DNA from: an uncultured Massilimicrobiota sp.
GTDB taxonomy: Bacteria; Bacillota_I; Bacilli_A; Erysipelotrichales; Coprobacillaceae
Direction of reading: 5' to 3'
Assembly: GCA_944325245.1 (NCBI GenBank)
Contig: CALUZM010000007.1
Location: forward strand, 1-59,466
DNA length: 59,466 nt
The notes under the pieces are model-generated. The model worked only from the letters and a program-made list of their open reading frames with translations, had not been told where the DNA came from and did not search any database. Each line of letters starts with the position of its first letter. Position 1 is the first letter of the stretch. The position numbers were made by a program, and so were the translations under genes. Below, piece by piece: positions 37,895 to 46,832 of the stretch.

Positions 37895-38696
37895 AGCTAA
37901 TATAATCTTGTGGGGTATGCGTATAAGTCAGTTTGGAATAATAAGTCTGATCTTGACGATACACAACAAATGAAGACTGACCATCATAATTTCCCATACC
38001 ATAATGACCTAAAGTTTTTTTCTTTTGTTCAAACTCATCTTTTCTTTCTTTAAAATCATTCATCAGCTGAGTTGTTGTTGTCTGATTTCCTGTATATGTT
38101 TGAATAATCTGTTGTTGTTCTTCTGTGAAAAACAGTTCATCAAACGTTGTTGCATGATTTTTAACAAATACAACTGTTTCATCATTATAAGTATGAGCAC
38201 GATCATAAGAGCGTTGAATTTCTACACTGAAATCATCATTGATTGCTAAACGATAAGTCAAATCATAATAAATATTATAATTATCAGCAATTTGAATCTG
38301 ATATTCTTTTTCCCATGTACCATTTTTTTGGGATAATGTCTTTTCATAATTTTCAATATCTTCAACAATATCATCTACATTTGTAAATTGATTCTGAAAA
38401 TCAGCTAAAGTCTCATAACTATCAATCAAAGCTGTTGCTTCACTATCCACAACATCTGGAAGTTCTATTTTTGTCTCCTGTTGCACAGGTTCACGATTAA
38501 CCATTTGATTTAAAACACGACTATATAATAATGGTATCGTAATAAAGGAAAAAAAGATAATCACATATAATAAATATGTCATTGCCTTATTATTAGGCTT
38601 CTTATTTGAATAACCCTGCCTTAAATCCAATCCACAATGAGAACAAAAATTCTCATTCTCCTTTAACTCATGTCCACATCTTGGGCATTTTCTCAT
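37893..38696 (-). CDS. Zinc-ribbon membrane protein, unknown function
   Basis: 267 aa. An N-terminal single zinc ribbon (CPRC..CSHC, residues 4-21), a membrane helix near 38-60, then about 200 extracytoplasmic residues with a short coiled, acidic segment (DDIVEDIENYEKTL) and a Tyr-rich end. Same plan as the protein at 29.1-30.4 kb but with a different outer domain. The ATG has GGAG upstream; three bases after the lipoprotein gene, so cotranscribed. No family recognised. Confidence 0.72.
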   Translation of the reverse strand: MRKCPRCGHELKENENFCSHCGLDLRQGYSNKKPNNKAMTYLLYVIIFFSFITIPLLYSRVLNQMVNREPVQQETKIELPDVVDSEATALIDSYETLADFQNQFTNVDDIVEDIENYEKTLSQKNGTWEKEYQIQIADNYNIYYDLTYRLAINDDFSVEIQRSYDRAHTYNDETVVFVKNHATTFDELFFTEEQQQIIQTYTGNQTTTTQLMNDFKERKDEFEQKKKTLGHYGMGNYDGQSSFVVYRQDQTYYSKLTYTHTPQDYIS

Positions 38697-38699
38697 ATA

Positions 38700-39209
38700 T
38701 TACTCCTCCTCAAAATAATCATCCATGAACTGTTCAAATTCATCTAAAAATTCTTGCTTTCTTTCTAATTGTTTCTCTCTATCTTCTATTTCAAAATAAG
38801 CCTCATCAAGATACTGATAAGTTTTGACCATATCGCCATTTCTCACAACATGAATGGTAGGTGTCCAATCAAACTCCAATCGCTGATAAAGATTTTCATA
38901 AAAATCCTTCTCTTCCTGTGAGGCATCCTCATCACGTGCACGATCCCTATATTCCTTAATATTCAGATAATAAATACCTGTTCCCTCATGTTGATTGATA
39001 TATTCCTCTAAAATAGGATAAAACTCCTGACAATCTCCACAGTCAGGTCTACCAATATACAATAAAAATGTAACATCTGAATTTAAATTCTGTGTTAACT
39101 CTTCATATGCAATAGGCTGAATTCCTTCAATTTTCAATTTTTCTGTCTTTGTATTTTGACATCCTACTAATAAAAAGCATGTCATCAAAAAACAAATCCA
39201 TTTTTTCAT
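38700..39209 (-). CDS. Thioredoxin-fold lipoprotein
   Basis: 169 aa from the ATG at 39209 (GGTGAT upstream). Lipoprotein signal with lipobox LLVGC (Cys17), then a thioredoxin-like fold with RPDCGDCQEF (CxxC) and the cis-Pro segment WTPTIHVV. Acidic C-terminal tail. It resembles PedC/BrcD-type bacteriocin-associated thioredoxins and general surface disulfide enzymes. It may act on Cys in envelope proteins; the partner is not identified. Confidence 0.8.
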   Translation of the reverse strand: MKKWICFLMTCFLLVGCQNTKTEKLKIEGIQPIAYEELTQNLNSDVTFLLYIGRPDCGDCQEFYPILEEYINQHEGTGIYYLNIKEYRDRARDEDASQEEKDFYENLYQRLEFDWTPTIHVVRNGDMVKTYQYLDEAYFEIEDREKQLERKQEFLDEFEQFMDDYFEEE

Positions 39210-39297
39210 TATCATCACCACTTTCGTTTAATATAACATAAAGCTCATCAAATGAAAAGAAACAATGCTTGTCTCACATAAAGAACCTATTTTCTCA

Positions 39298-39321
39298 TCA
39301 AAAAAACGCACCTGAGTGCGT
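39298..39321 (-). terminator. Terminator after the VWA gene
   Basis: Stem ACGCAC/GTGCGT with a 4-base loop and a T-run on the minus strand. Confidence 0.85.
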
Positions 39322-39330
39322 AAAAAGCTT

Positions 39331-41040
39331 TTATAAAGTTTTTTTCTTTTTGAACATAATTCCTAAAGTCAATAAAGCAAATAGAGAAAGAACCAGATAT
39401 GGCCACATCACTGTCAAATCATCTGTTTGAACAGGTTGTGATTGTACAGATGAAGTAGGAGGTGTCTGTTGTGATTCCTGATTATTTTCTGGTGTCTGAT
39501 CATCTGTTGACTGATGAGGAGGTGTTATTTCTACCTCTTCTTTGACTTCATAAGACACAATAGGTTTAGGAAATTCCATTTCTCCCTGGGTACCATCACT
39601 TGACTCATAAGCCAAGGTTGCTTTTTCATTGGTATATGTTTCATATATGCCTGCATTCGTTTCTTTGTGAGTCAAAGATAAAACATATGACAATTCAAGA
39701 GCCTGCCCTTTTTGAAGAGGTGTTTGAATATCTAAAACAAGTTGTTCCTGATCATGACTTTGATAGTGAATCTGATATTGGTCTTCAAAAGATATTGTAT
39801 TTCCCTGAATTGTTCCTTTTAATACTTTTTCGCCAACGCTTAATGTCACTGTACTTAAATTCTTTAAATCAAAATCATCACCAATGATGTCTGTGATACT
39901 ACCAGCTTTCATAGCATATAAAATATCACTTTTCACATTATCAAACATACCTGATACATCTGTTGGAATAACTTCTGACTGTCCTCCAATCTGACTCAAG
40001 TTTTCTACATATCGGCACCATGCGTAACTATCATAATATCTTGTATTGGCATAGGCATACCCATGATATTTTGTTGTAATATCACGCCATGCTGTGACAG
40101 CCTGATAAACGGCTGCATCATTTGCAGAAGCATGTTGATTTAAATCTTCAACTGCGACATACTCTCCTTCTTCAAAGCCCGCTTCTTGATAAGTGCTGTT
40201 AGTATATACCGTTCCTGCATCCGATGTATATGCCCCTAACTGATAGACATGCTGATACTGCTTTATATCTGATGTGATGCTTTCACCATATGTCTGATAC
40301 CACGTTGCAATGTTCTGAAATTCTTCATAATATGTCTGAGCTGCTTCTTTTCGTTGCGCTTCTGTCATATTCATATAATCACGACCTGCATGATGTGCTG
40401 ACATCATATCATTACCAGCAAGAATCTGGCCCTGTGTATTGACACCATTGCCCGGAAAAGCACTTTCACTATAGATAGACATAATATCATTTTCATTTTG
40501 CCCATCACCCCACAGATAAGTCACACCATCCGTCACCAAAACAAGATGTTTATTGTTGGAAGAAGTCTGTGTATCTGCATCCAGCATTGCTTCACCTTTT
40601 TTAAGCCCAGCATAAATATTTGTCCCACTTTCCAGTTTCTGGTCAATTGCTTTTTTCATGCGATCAATATTGTCTGCTGTCAATTTTGTTAAAGCAAGAC
40701 TCGTACTATCAGTCGCATTCTTATTAAAAAGAACAACACCTACTTGAATGATATTGCCTTTATTGGCCTGCACTAATAATTCATCAAGCATCTTTTTAGC
40801 TTCGTTTCTTACATCAACACTTGTTGATTTATCTAATACAAAGACAACATCTGAATAAGTCTTTTCTTCATTTCCACTCATCCTCAATTGAACAGTTGTT
40901 TCATCATCTTCATTGAGTTGTGTCGCTGTTTTATCAAGTTTAATATCTTGGATAGAATTTGCAGCATAAACATTCATCAATGATGAACATATCAACATCA
41001 ATGACATAGCAGCTGTTATCATTTTCCTTGTATATTTCAT
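39331..41040 (-). CDS. VWA-domain surface protein
   Basis: 569 aa. Signal peptide (MKYTRKMITAAMSL to AYA), VWA domain with MIDAS motif DKSTS (about 73), then a beta-rich region and a Pro/Gln/Thr-rich spacer. The C-terminus has a hydrophobic helix (LVLSLFALLTLGIMF) and KKKK, like a sortase anchor, but the expected LPxTG or xxTGD motif reads VQTDD. It may be a plain membrane anchor or a degenerate sorting signal. Probably adhesion-like. Own ribosome site AAGGAGA. Confidence 0.85.
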   Translation of the reverse strand: MKYTRKMITAAMSLMLICSSLMNVYAANSIQDIKLDKTATQLNEDDETTVQLRMSGNEEKTYSDVVFVLDKSTSVDVRNEAKKMLDELLVQANKGNIIQVGVVLFNKNATDSTSLALTKLTADNIDRMKKAIDQKLESGTNIYAGLKKGEAMLDADTQTSSNNKHLVLVTDGVTYLWGDGQNENDIMSIYSESAFPGNGVNTQGQILAGNDMMSAHHAGRDYMNMTEAQRKEAAQTYYEEFQNIATWYQTYGESITSDIKQYQHVYQLGAYTSDAGTVYTNSTYQEAGFEEGEYVAVEDLNQHASANDAAVYQAVTAWRDITTKYHGYAYANTRYYDSYAWCRYVENLSQIGGQSEVIPTDVSGMFDNVKSDILYAMKAGSITDIIGDDFDLKNLSTVTLSVGEKVLKGTIQGNTISFEDQYQIHYQSHDQEQLVLDIQTPLQKGQALELSYVLSLTHKETNAGIYETYTNEKATLAYESSDGTQGEMEFPKPIVSYEVKEEVEITPPHQSTDDQTPENNQESQQTPPTSSVQSQPVQTDDLTVMWPYLVLSLFALLTLGIMFKKKKTL

Positions 41041-41117
41041 TTCTTTTCTCCTTTCCTATATACAAGTCTTTCCACTTTTCTATAAATCAAACATCATTCA
41101 ACTGCTATTTTTACAAA

Positions 41118-41141
41118 CAAAAAAACGTACCTAAATACGTT
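41118..41141 (-). terminator. Terminator upstream of the VWA gene
   Basis: Stem AACGTA/TACGTT with a 6-base loop and seven T on the minus strand. It lies about 80 bases past another hairpin, so it is the second of two. Confidence 0.65.
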
Positions 41142-41222
41142 AAATTCAAAGATGCTATACCAAGATATCAATAATAAACCATATAATTGATTCTTCAATT
41201 TTCAATAGACTCTTTCCAAAAC

Positions 41223-41250
41223 AGAGGAAGTCACATCAGTTACTTCCTCT
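41223..41250 (-). terminator. Hairpin after the 464-aa membrane protein
   Basis: Stem AGAGGAAGT/ACTTCCTCT (9 bp, 10-base loop), with only GTTTTGG after it on the minus strand: a weak terminator backed up by the one at 41118-41141. Confidence 0.55.
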
Positions 41251-41275
41251 ATAATGAAAGAAAATGTTGAATTTC

Positions 41276-42670
41276 TTATGATACTGATATATTTACTTCT
41301 TCTATAGTAGCTTGACCATAATCAGCTATTGATGAATTTTGAAGTGTAGATTGAACATCATCTGCATTTTCTACATATTCAAAAGAGTCAGTATATAAAC
41401 GTGATTGTCCCATATAATCACTATCGGGATCATAACTTGAATCAAAGTTTGTATAATAATACATATATCTTGTACTGTCTACATATTGATGAGATGAAAA
41501 ATCATAATCCTGATAAGTTTCCTGGAAAACAAAGACAAGATAATTTCTTTGATAAGTGATCTGTTCACTATTCTCCTTAATATAATAGGCTTTATAGAAT
41601 TGACGTTGTGTCTGGTCACTGTTATAAGTATTCGTCGCCTCTGAGATAGCTTCATCATAGGCTTTCTTATAAATATCCTGATCTATTTCAGAAGCACTTT
41701 GATATTTCACTGTTAATCCTGAAACATCAAATTCCTTTGTTTCTTCCTTCAAAACAACTTTTAACTGTTTTGCTGTTTCTTGAGAATAATTGGCTCTCAC
41801 AGTGACTTTATCTCCATTAGAAAGCTGACCATTATTTTCGATATCAAAAGAGATTGTATTTACAAAACTTGCTAGATTTTCATTTGTCATATCATAATCA
41901 ATATTATATTCTTCAATATAAGCTTCTCCTGCTCCATTATAGCCATCATAAGATAAAACCATATTTTGAAAAGCATCTATTTCTATCTTATTAAAAAAAG
42001 TATCCCAGATTTTGTAACCTGCAAAAATGACAATAATCGCAGCGATAACACCAAATACAATTTTACCATTTTTAGTTTTGAAAAAGGCCACTGTCTTTTC
42101 TTTTGTTATTACAGGTTCAGTAGGTGTCTGTGAAGTTTTTGCCTCATCATTCGTTGTTGTCTCACTCACATTATCTTGTGTTTGATGAAGTGTTTCGTTT
42201 TGGAAAACTTCCCCATTTCCAGCAGGCAAATAGGCATCTAACGTCGTCACTTTCACAAGACCATCTAAACGCAACATGACAAAGACATGAAGTAGTGCAG
42301 AAGCAAAAACAATAATTCCCATGATAGTGACGATAACATCACTGCCAGTCAAATTCTGTAATGAGTCTCCCAACCCCACTAATTGAACAACAAAATAAAC
42401 AGAGATAACCGTATGCAAAATAGCATCCCATAAAAGACTTTGAACTTTTTCCTTTTTCAAATAGTAAAGATATAAAAGCACTGTCACAATAATAGTTCCT
42501 AAAATTCCTACCATAAAGAAAATGATTGTATTGAAAAGACCAGAAAGAGAACTCATTAAACTGAAAATATCAGATGACATAGAGAGGATTCTCCATAAAC
42601 TGATTGATAAAATGAAGTCAAAGATCACTACCAATAAACATAAAGGTTTAAATGCATATGTTTTTTTCAT
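41276..42670 (-). CDS. Multi-pass membrane protein with extracytoplasmic domains
   Basis: 464 aa. Four N-terminal helices (about 10-130), a cytosolic acidic Thr/Gln/Glu-rich linker (NETLHQTQDN..), a fifth helix (IVFGVIAAIIVIFAGYKIW, about 203-221) and then about 240 outer residues. These include the repeat-like stretch SYDGYNGAGEAYI..GQLSNGDKVTVRANYS, seen by me in other Bacillota envelope proteins. Tyr-rich at the C-terminus. It overlaps the preceding membrane gene by four bases. Function unknown. Confidence 0.72.
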   Translation of the reverse strand: MKKTYAFKPLCLLVVIFDFILSISLWRILSMSSDIFSLMSSLSGLFNTIIFFMVGILGTIIVTVLLYLYYLKKEKVQSLLWDAILHTVISVYFVVQLVGLGDSLQNLTGSDVIVTIMGIIVFASALLHVFVMLRLDGLVKVTTLDAYLPAGNGEVFQNETLHQTQDNVSETTTNDEAKTSQTPTEPVITKEKTVAFFKTKNGKIVFGVIAAIIVIFAGYKIWDTFFNKIEIDAFQNMVLSYDGYNGAGEAYIEEYNIDYDMTNENLASFVNTISFDIENNGQLSNGDKVTVRANYSQETAKQLKVVLKEETKEFDVSGLTVKYQSASEIDQDIYKKAYDEAISEATNTYNSDQTQRQFYKAYYIKENSEQITYQRNYLVFVFQETYQDYDFSSHQYVDSTRYMYYYTNFDSSYDPDSDYMGQSRLYTDSFEYVENADDVQSTLQNSSIADYGQATIEEVNISVS

Positions 42671-43278
42671 GATGATTCTCCTCCTTCTTCATGATTGTCA
42701 GATGATGAATTTGTTTCTTTTGGCGTTTCAGTAACCTTTCCATAAGACATATCTGGCATATAAGGCTGTAAAAAAGAAAGATGAAGCACATGATACATCT
42801 GTAAAAGAATCAAGGCATTAAAGATAACACCAATAATTGCAACAAGTAAAACAAGCTGTAAACTTCCCATAATAGAACCAGTGATATCTCCCACTTCACT
42901 CGTTCCTAAAAATAAAGAACTCATTCCACTCATCAACGTAGATACAATGGTGTCAAAAAATCTTAAAAACAAGATAAATTCTATAACCGCTAAAATACAA
43001 CTGATGATAATCGCCAGTTTTCTTTCTTCATAAATAAAATAAACAACTAAGAAAATAGCAATAACATCTGTTGCCACAATACCCAGACAAAAGATAAGTG
43101 AGATTGTTGACATAGACTCTGTTGTTAAGCCTGTTAAAGCAGAAGTATCATATGAACCTGATCCTCCAGCCAAACGACTTAATGGTGAATAAATCATATA
43201 TGTTCCAATAAGCGATATGATACTGACAATCAAGGTAGCAATCGCTAAAGGCGCATATTTCATTTTTGATTTCATCAT
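42667..43278 (-). CDS. Four/five-helix membrane protein
   Basis: 203 aa with helices near 10-30, 60-80, 88-108 and 140-165, then a hydrophilic tail (ETPKETNSSSDNHEEGGESS). First gene of a two-gene unit; its stop overlaps the start of the next gene (ATGA). The same general layout as the N-terminal part of its partner suggests the two arose by duplication or form a complex; this is an inference. Ribosome site GGGAGGG. Confidence 0.72.
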   Translation of the reverse strand: MMKSKMKYAPLAIATLIVSIISLIGTYMIYSPLSRLAGGSGSYDTSALTGLTTESMSTISLIFCLGIVATDVIAIFLVVYFIYEERKLAIIISCILAVIEFILFLRFFDTIVSTLMSGMSSLFLGTSEVGDITGSIMGSLQLVLLVAIIGVIFNALILLQMYHVLHLSFLQPYMPDMSYGKVTETPKETNSSSDNHEEGGESS

Positions 43279-43299
43279 AAATCCCTCCCTTTTTTACTT

Positions 43300-43308
43300 A
43301 TTATATCA
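43300..43308 (-). promoter_or_regulatory. Extended -10 promoter of the membrane-protein pair
   Basis: Minus-strand TGATATAAT about 25 bases before the start at 43278. Confidence 0.6.
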
Positions 43309-43340
43309 TATTTATTAAAAAAAGACTCACATTGACATAA

Positions 43341-43370
43341 AAGAAAAGAAAGCAACAAAATGTTACTTTC
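43341..43370 (-). terminator. Terminator after gpmI
   Basis: Stem GAAAGTAACA/TGTTGCTTTC (one G-U) with a 3-base loop, then TTTTCTTTT on the minus strand. Confidence 0.75.
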
Positions 43371-43382
43371 TTCATATAATTA

Positions 43383-44900
43383 TTATTTTAAAAGACTTTC
43401 TCCTGTCATTTCTTTAGGAATTGGTAATCCTAATAATTGTAAGATTGTTGGAGCTAAATCTCCTAATTTTCCACCTTCTTTTAATTCTAAATGTGTATTT
43501 GTAAGAATTAAAGGTACAGGATTTGTTGTATGTGCTGTAAATGGATTTCCATCTTCATCCAATAATTTTTCACTGTTTCCATGGTCAGCAGTGATTAACA
43601 TTGTCCCACCAAGTTCAAGAACTTTTTCATAAACTTCACCAACACATTCATCAACAACACTGACTGCTTTGATAGCTGCTGGAATAATTCCAGTATGTCC
43701 AACCATATCACAGTTTGCAAAGTTGACAATTACAACATCATAAATATCTTTATCTAATTCAGCAATCAATGCATCTTTCACTTCATATGCACTCATTTCT
43801 GGTTGTAAATCGTAAGTTGCAACTTTTGGTGAATTAATTAAAACACGAGTTGCTCCTTCAATTTCTTTATCGACACCACCATCCATAAAGAATGTAACGT
43901 GAGCATATTTTTCAGTTTCAGCAATTCTTAATTGTTTTAATCCTTGAGCTGATAAATAATCACCTAAAGTATTAGATAAATCTAATGAATGGAATGCGAT
44001 ATCTCCATTAACAGTATCAGCATATCTCATCATACAAACAAAGTGAATATTTTTTGGTTTATCAGCTGGTTTGAAATCATCATAAACATCAGCAGTGAAA
44101 ACATTAGACATTTGAATTGCTCTATCTGGTCTAAAGTTTGCAAAGATAATCGCATCATTATCTTCGATTGCTCCATTTGTATCTGGATTATATCCAGGAA
44201 TGACGAATTCATCATATACTTCTTTCGCATATGAATCTTTGACATATCGAACTGGATCACTATATGTTTCACCAGATTTTCCAATTAATGCATTATAAGC
44301 CAACTCAATACGATCCATTCTCTTATCTCTGTCCATAGCATAATATCTACCAGAAATAGAAGCAATCTGTCCAACACCGATTTCATTCATCTGATCTTGT
44401 AATTCTTTTACAAAATCTGCTCCACTATCAGGTGCCACATCTCTACCATCTAAGAAAGCATGAACGTAAACTTTTTCTAATCCCTGATCTTTAGCAAGTT
44501 TTAATAATGCGTAAATATGTTCATTTGAAGAGTGTACCCCACCATTTGATAACAATCCCCAAATATGTAATTTTGAATTATGATCTTTAGCATGTTGAAT
44601 AGCTTTTAAGAAAGCTTCATTGGTAAAGAAAGTTCCATCTTCAACAGCTTTATTAATTAATGTTAATGATTGATAAACAATTCTTCCAGCACCAATATTT
44701 AAATGTCCAACTTCACTATTTCCCATTTGTCCTTCAGGTAATCCAACAGCATTTCCACAAGCTTTTAAAGTTGTTGTTGGATACATAGCCATCAAATCAT
44801 CTAAATTAGGTGTATTTGCTAATTTAACAGCATTTCCATCAACACGATCTGTTAAACCATACCCATCTAAAATACATAAAACTATAGGTCTCTTTTTCAT
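43383..44900 (-). CDS. gpmI: 2,3-bisphosphoglycerate-independent phosphoglycerate mutase
   Basis: Mn-dependent alkaline-phosphatase-fold mutase, 505 aa. ILDGYG near the N-terminus (metal Asp), nucleophile Ser in QMGNSEVGH (about 62), HAFLDGRDVAPDS, and the late metal motifs NFANCDMVGHTG and ITADHGNSE. The ATG at 44900 with GGAGG is chosen over one nine codons earlier that lacks a site. A TATAAT (44926-44931) lies just upstream. It supplies enolase substrate. Confidence 0.96.
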   Translation of the reverse strand: MKKRPIVLCILDGYGLTDRVDGNAVKLANTPNLDDLMAMYPTTTLKACGNAVGLPEGQMGNSEVGHLNIGAGRIVYQSLTLINKAVEDGTFFTNEAFLKAIQHAKDHNSKLHIWGLLSNGGVHSSNEHIYALLKLAKDQGLEKVYVHAFLDGRDVAPDSGADFVKELQDQMNEIGVGQIASISGRYYAMDRDKRMDRIELAYNALIGKSGETYSDPVRYVKDSYAKEVYDEFVIPGYNPDTNGAIEDNDAIIFANFRPDRAIQMSNVFTADVYDDFKPADKPKNIHFVCMMRYADTVNGDIAFHSLDLSNTLGDYLSAQGLKQLRIAETEKYAHVTFFMDGGVDKEIEGATRVLINSPKVATYDLQPEMSAYEVKDALIAELDKDIYDVVIVNFANCDMVGHTGIIPAAIKAVSVVDECVGEVYEKVLELGGTMLITADHGNSEKLLDEDGNPFTAHTTNPVPLILTNTHLELKEGGKLGDLAPTILQLLGLPIPKEMTGESLLK

Positions 44901-44981
44901 TTTCTCTATACCTCCATACGCGTTCATTATACAAAATTTATCATAAAAAATAAAGTTATAAATACATTTTATAAGCTATTT

Positions 44982-45164
44982 CTACTTTCTTTTTCTTGGC
45001 ATTGAAATCAGATAAATCCCGACAAAGCTAATGATTAATGGCCAGTAGGCTCTGATGCTTGTTTCAATCTGTTTTAAAAACTCATTTTGCTGTCCATTTT
45101 GATTAATTGTCAACAAGACTCCCAACATCATCAGAATAATGCCTATATTCCTTTTTATATCCAT
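44982..45164 (-). CDS. Small membrane protein (60 aa)
   Basis: Two hydrophobic segments (IGIILMMLGVLLTI and YWPLIISFVGIYLI) and a basic C-terminus (MPRKRK). The second segment resembles the LiaF/DUF5668-type WPL motif, loosely. The ATG at 45164 has GGTGAT; an alternative start lies four codons earlier. Small size makes the call moderate. Confidence 0.6.
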   Translation of the reverse strand: MDIKRNIGIILMMLGVLLTINQNGQQNEFLKQIETSIRAYWPLIISFVGIYLISMPRKRK

Positions 45165-45193
45165 GTTTATCACCATGAATATTCTAACATCCC

Positions 45194-45595
45194 CTATTTA
45201 CGAACTTTGTCACTATCAAGAATAGAATGACAAAAACGCAATAAGCCTTTTAAATCAATAGGTTCTCTTCCTTTTTGTGAATAAACAATGACTTCAAAAC
45301 GATTAAATTCAAAACGATTAGAATGAATAATGCTATTCATATCTTTACGTAGCTCTGAGGGTGTCACAATCATTAAATTCTCAGACATCTTCCTTAATAA
45401 TATACATAATGTCGCCAATGACAATTCTAAATCCAAGGTTGCTTTCGTGCGATCATGTGTCAGAATATAAGAATCAAAGACTCCTTTTTGATTCTCAATT
45501 TGATTAAAACGATTTAAAATCATTTCAACTCCAACAACATTATCCTCCAATGCTTCTAAATAACATAAACGCTTTAAATCTCTCTTGCTTCCCAT
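45194..45595 (-). CDS. Protein of unknown function (133 aa)
   Basis: Not recognised. A soluble, mostly helical protein with a Leu-rich middle (LDLELSLATLCILLRKM). Strong ribosome site AAGGTGAG, start MGSKRDLKR. It sits 29 bases before the small membrane protein, so probably one unit. No signal peptide, no catalytic motif. Confidence 0.7.
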   Translation of the reverse strand: MGSKRDLKRLCYLEALEDNVVGVEMILNRFNQIENQKGVFDSYILTHDRTKATLDLELSLATLCILLRKMSENLMIVTPSELRKDMNSIIHSNRFEFNRFEVIVYSQKGREPIDLKGLLRFCHSILDSDKVRK

Positions 45596-45642
45596 AATAT
45601 CTCACCTTAATTTCATTATACATGAAATCCATATCTTTGTAC

Positions 45643-45666
45643 AAAAAAAGTCAGCTTACACTGACT
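45643..45666 (-). terminator. Terminator after pgsA
   Basis: Stem AGTCAG/CTGACT with a 6-base loop and seven T on the minus strand. Confidence 0.8.
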
Positions 45667-46225
45667 CATCTTCATGATATAAACAATATAATCCTCGACC
45701 ATAATAAATCATCGCAATAATCATTAAAACCAAAGTTGAATAAATGAAAATTGATGAAATCATTGTATGAGGAATATAGAAAGCCACCAGCAAAATAGAA
45801 ACGACAAAAAATACTGCTGTCGCAATCTTACCAGGCATTTCAGCCTGAGCTAAATGTTTCCCTGTTTTATGATAAACATAATATCCACCAAACAACAGCA
45901 TACCATCTTTTAATAAAATGATAATGACCAGCCAAATATATGGTCGATAAGTATACATCAATGTACAGGCCACCACAAATTGTGTTAACTTATCAGCCAC
46001 AGGATCAATCAGTTTTCCAAGTTCGGTAATCATATGACATTTTCTGGCAATCAATCCATCAAAGAAATCACTTAAACTGGAAAGAATCAATATCCCTGCT
46101 GCTGCCATATGACCCTGTTGTGTCTCTGCGTTAAAATATGTATATAAAAATACTGGTACTAATATTATTCGAAAATAACATAATATATTTGGAATGCTAA
46201 AAATTTCTTTTTTTGTAAACATCAT
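45656..46225 (-). CDS. pgsA: CDP-alcohol phosphatidyltransferase (PgsA-like)
   Basis: 189-aa membrane enzyme of phospholipid synthesis. It has the full CDP-alcohol signature from SDFFDGLIAR to GKLIDPVADK (four Asp in the right spacing), an N-terminal IPNILCYFR, and several helices. Most likely makes phosphatidylglycerol phosphate; a second PgsA-like or other head-group enzyme cannot be excluded. Two adjacent ATG codons (46225, 46222) share one ribosome site. Confidence 0.85.
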   Translation of the reverse strand: MMFTKKEIFSIPNILCYFRIILVPVFLYTYFNAETQQGHMAAAGILILSSLSDFFDGLIARKCHMITELGKLIDPVADKLTQFVVACTLMYTYRPYIWLVIIILLKDGMLLFGGYYVYHKTGKHLAQAEMPGKIATAVFFVVSILLVAFYIPHTMISSIFIYSTLVLMIIAMIYYGRGLYCLYHEDESV

Positions 46226-46287
46226 ATGTCCCTGCCTTTTTTATAATCCTTATTATAAGGAAAATAAATAATGAAGTCAAACGTATG

Positions 46288-46791
46288 TTATGATTGAATA
46301 TATTGAATAATCTCCTGAATAATTTCTTTTTGACTTTTATGAGAAATATCAATGTGATGTGTCATCAGCTGATGATAATGTTGCATACGTTCCATACTTC
46401 TTTCTATAACACTTTCATCTCTCAACCCTAAAGCAATATCTTTTTCCAAATGCTCTTTCAACGTTTTCTCATCACAAATCAGAGAAATGGGATATACCTG
46501 ACAATCCTGAAGGTCTAAGCGAGAACAGATTTCATCAATAATGGACTGTTCATGCATCACCCAGCAGAAAATCACATTTTGAATCACTGAACAATTCAAA
46601 AAAGATTGCAGCTGATAAACAATATGATTCATCACCATTGTTTTTGTTTCCTCATTAACAACAAATGGATGCATATCCCAACACCAGTCTCCATCCAGCA
46701 TCACACTTTCATTCAATTCTTTTTTAAGAAGGGAACTCATAGTTGTTTTCCCAACGCCCATCGTTCCACCAATCATGATAAGTTTCTTCAT
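46288..46791 (-). CDS. P-loop kinase-like protein
   Basis: 167 aa. P-loop GGTMGVGKTT (about 8-17), Asp in VMLDGDWCW, and a lid-like region LGLRDESVIERSMERM. It resembles small AAA_33/shikimate- or gluconate-kinase relatives; the substrate is unknown. The ATG at 46791 has GGAGGG, and that site lies directly against the T-run of the ftsX terminator. Confidence 0.78.
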   Translation of the reverse strand: MKKLIMIGGTMGVGKTTMSSLLKKELNESVMLDGDWCWDMHPFVVNEETKTMVMNHIVYQLQSFLNCSVIQNVIFCWVMHEQSIIDEICSRLDLQDCQVYPISLICDEKTLKEHLEKDIALGLRDESVIERSMERMQHYHQLMTHHIDISHKSQKEIIQEIIQYIQS

Positions 46792-46800
46792 TTGACCCTC

Positions 46801-46831
46801 CAAAAAAAGCCTTAGGAAAAATCCCAAAGCT
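46801..46831 (-). terminator. Terminator after ftsEX
   Basis: 10-bp stem AGCTTTGGGA/TCCTAAGGCT with two G-U pairs and seven T on the minus strand. The T-run touches the ribosome site of the next gene. Confidence 0.8.
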
Positions 46832-46832
46832 C

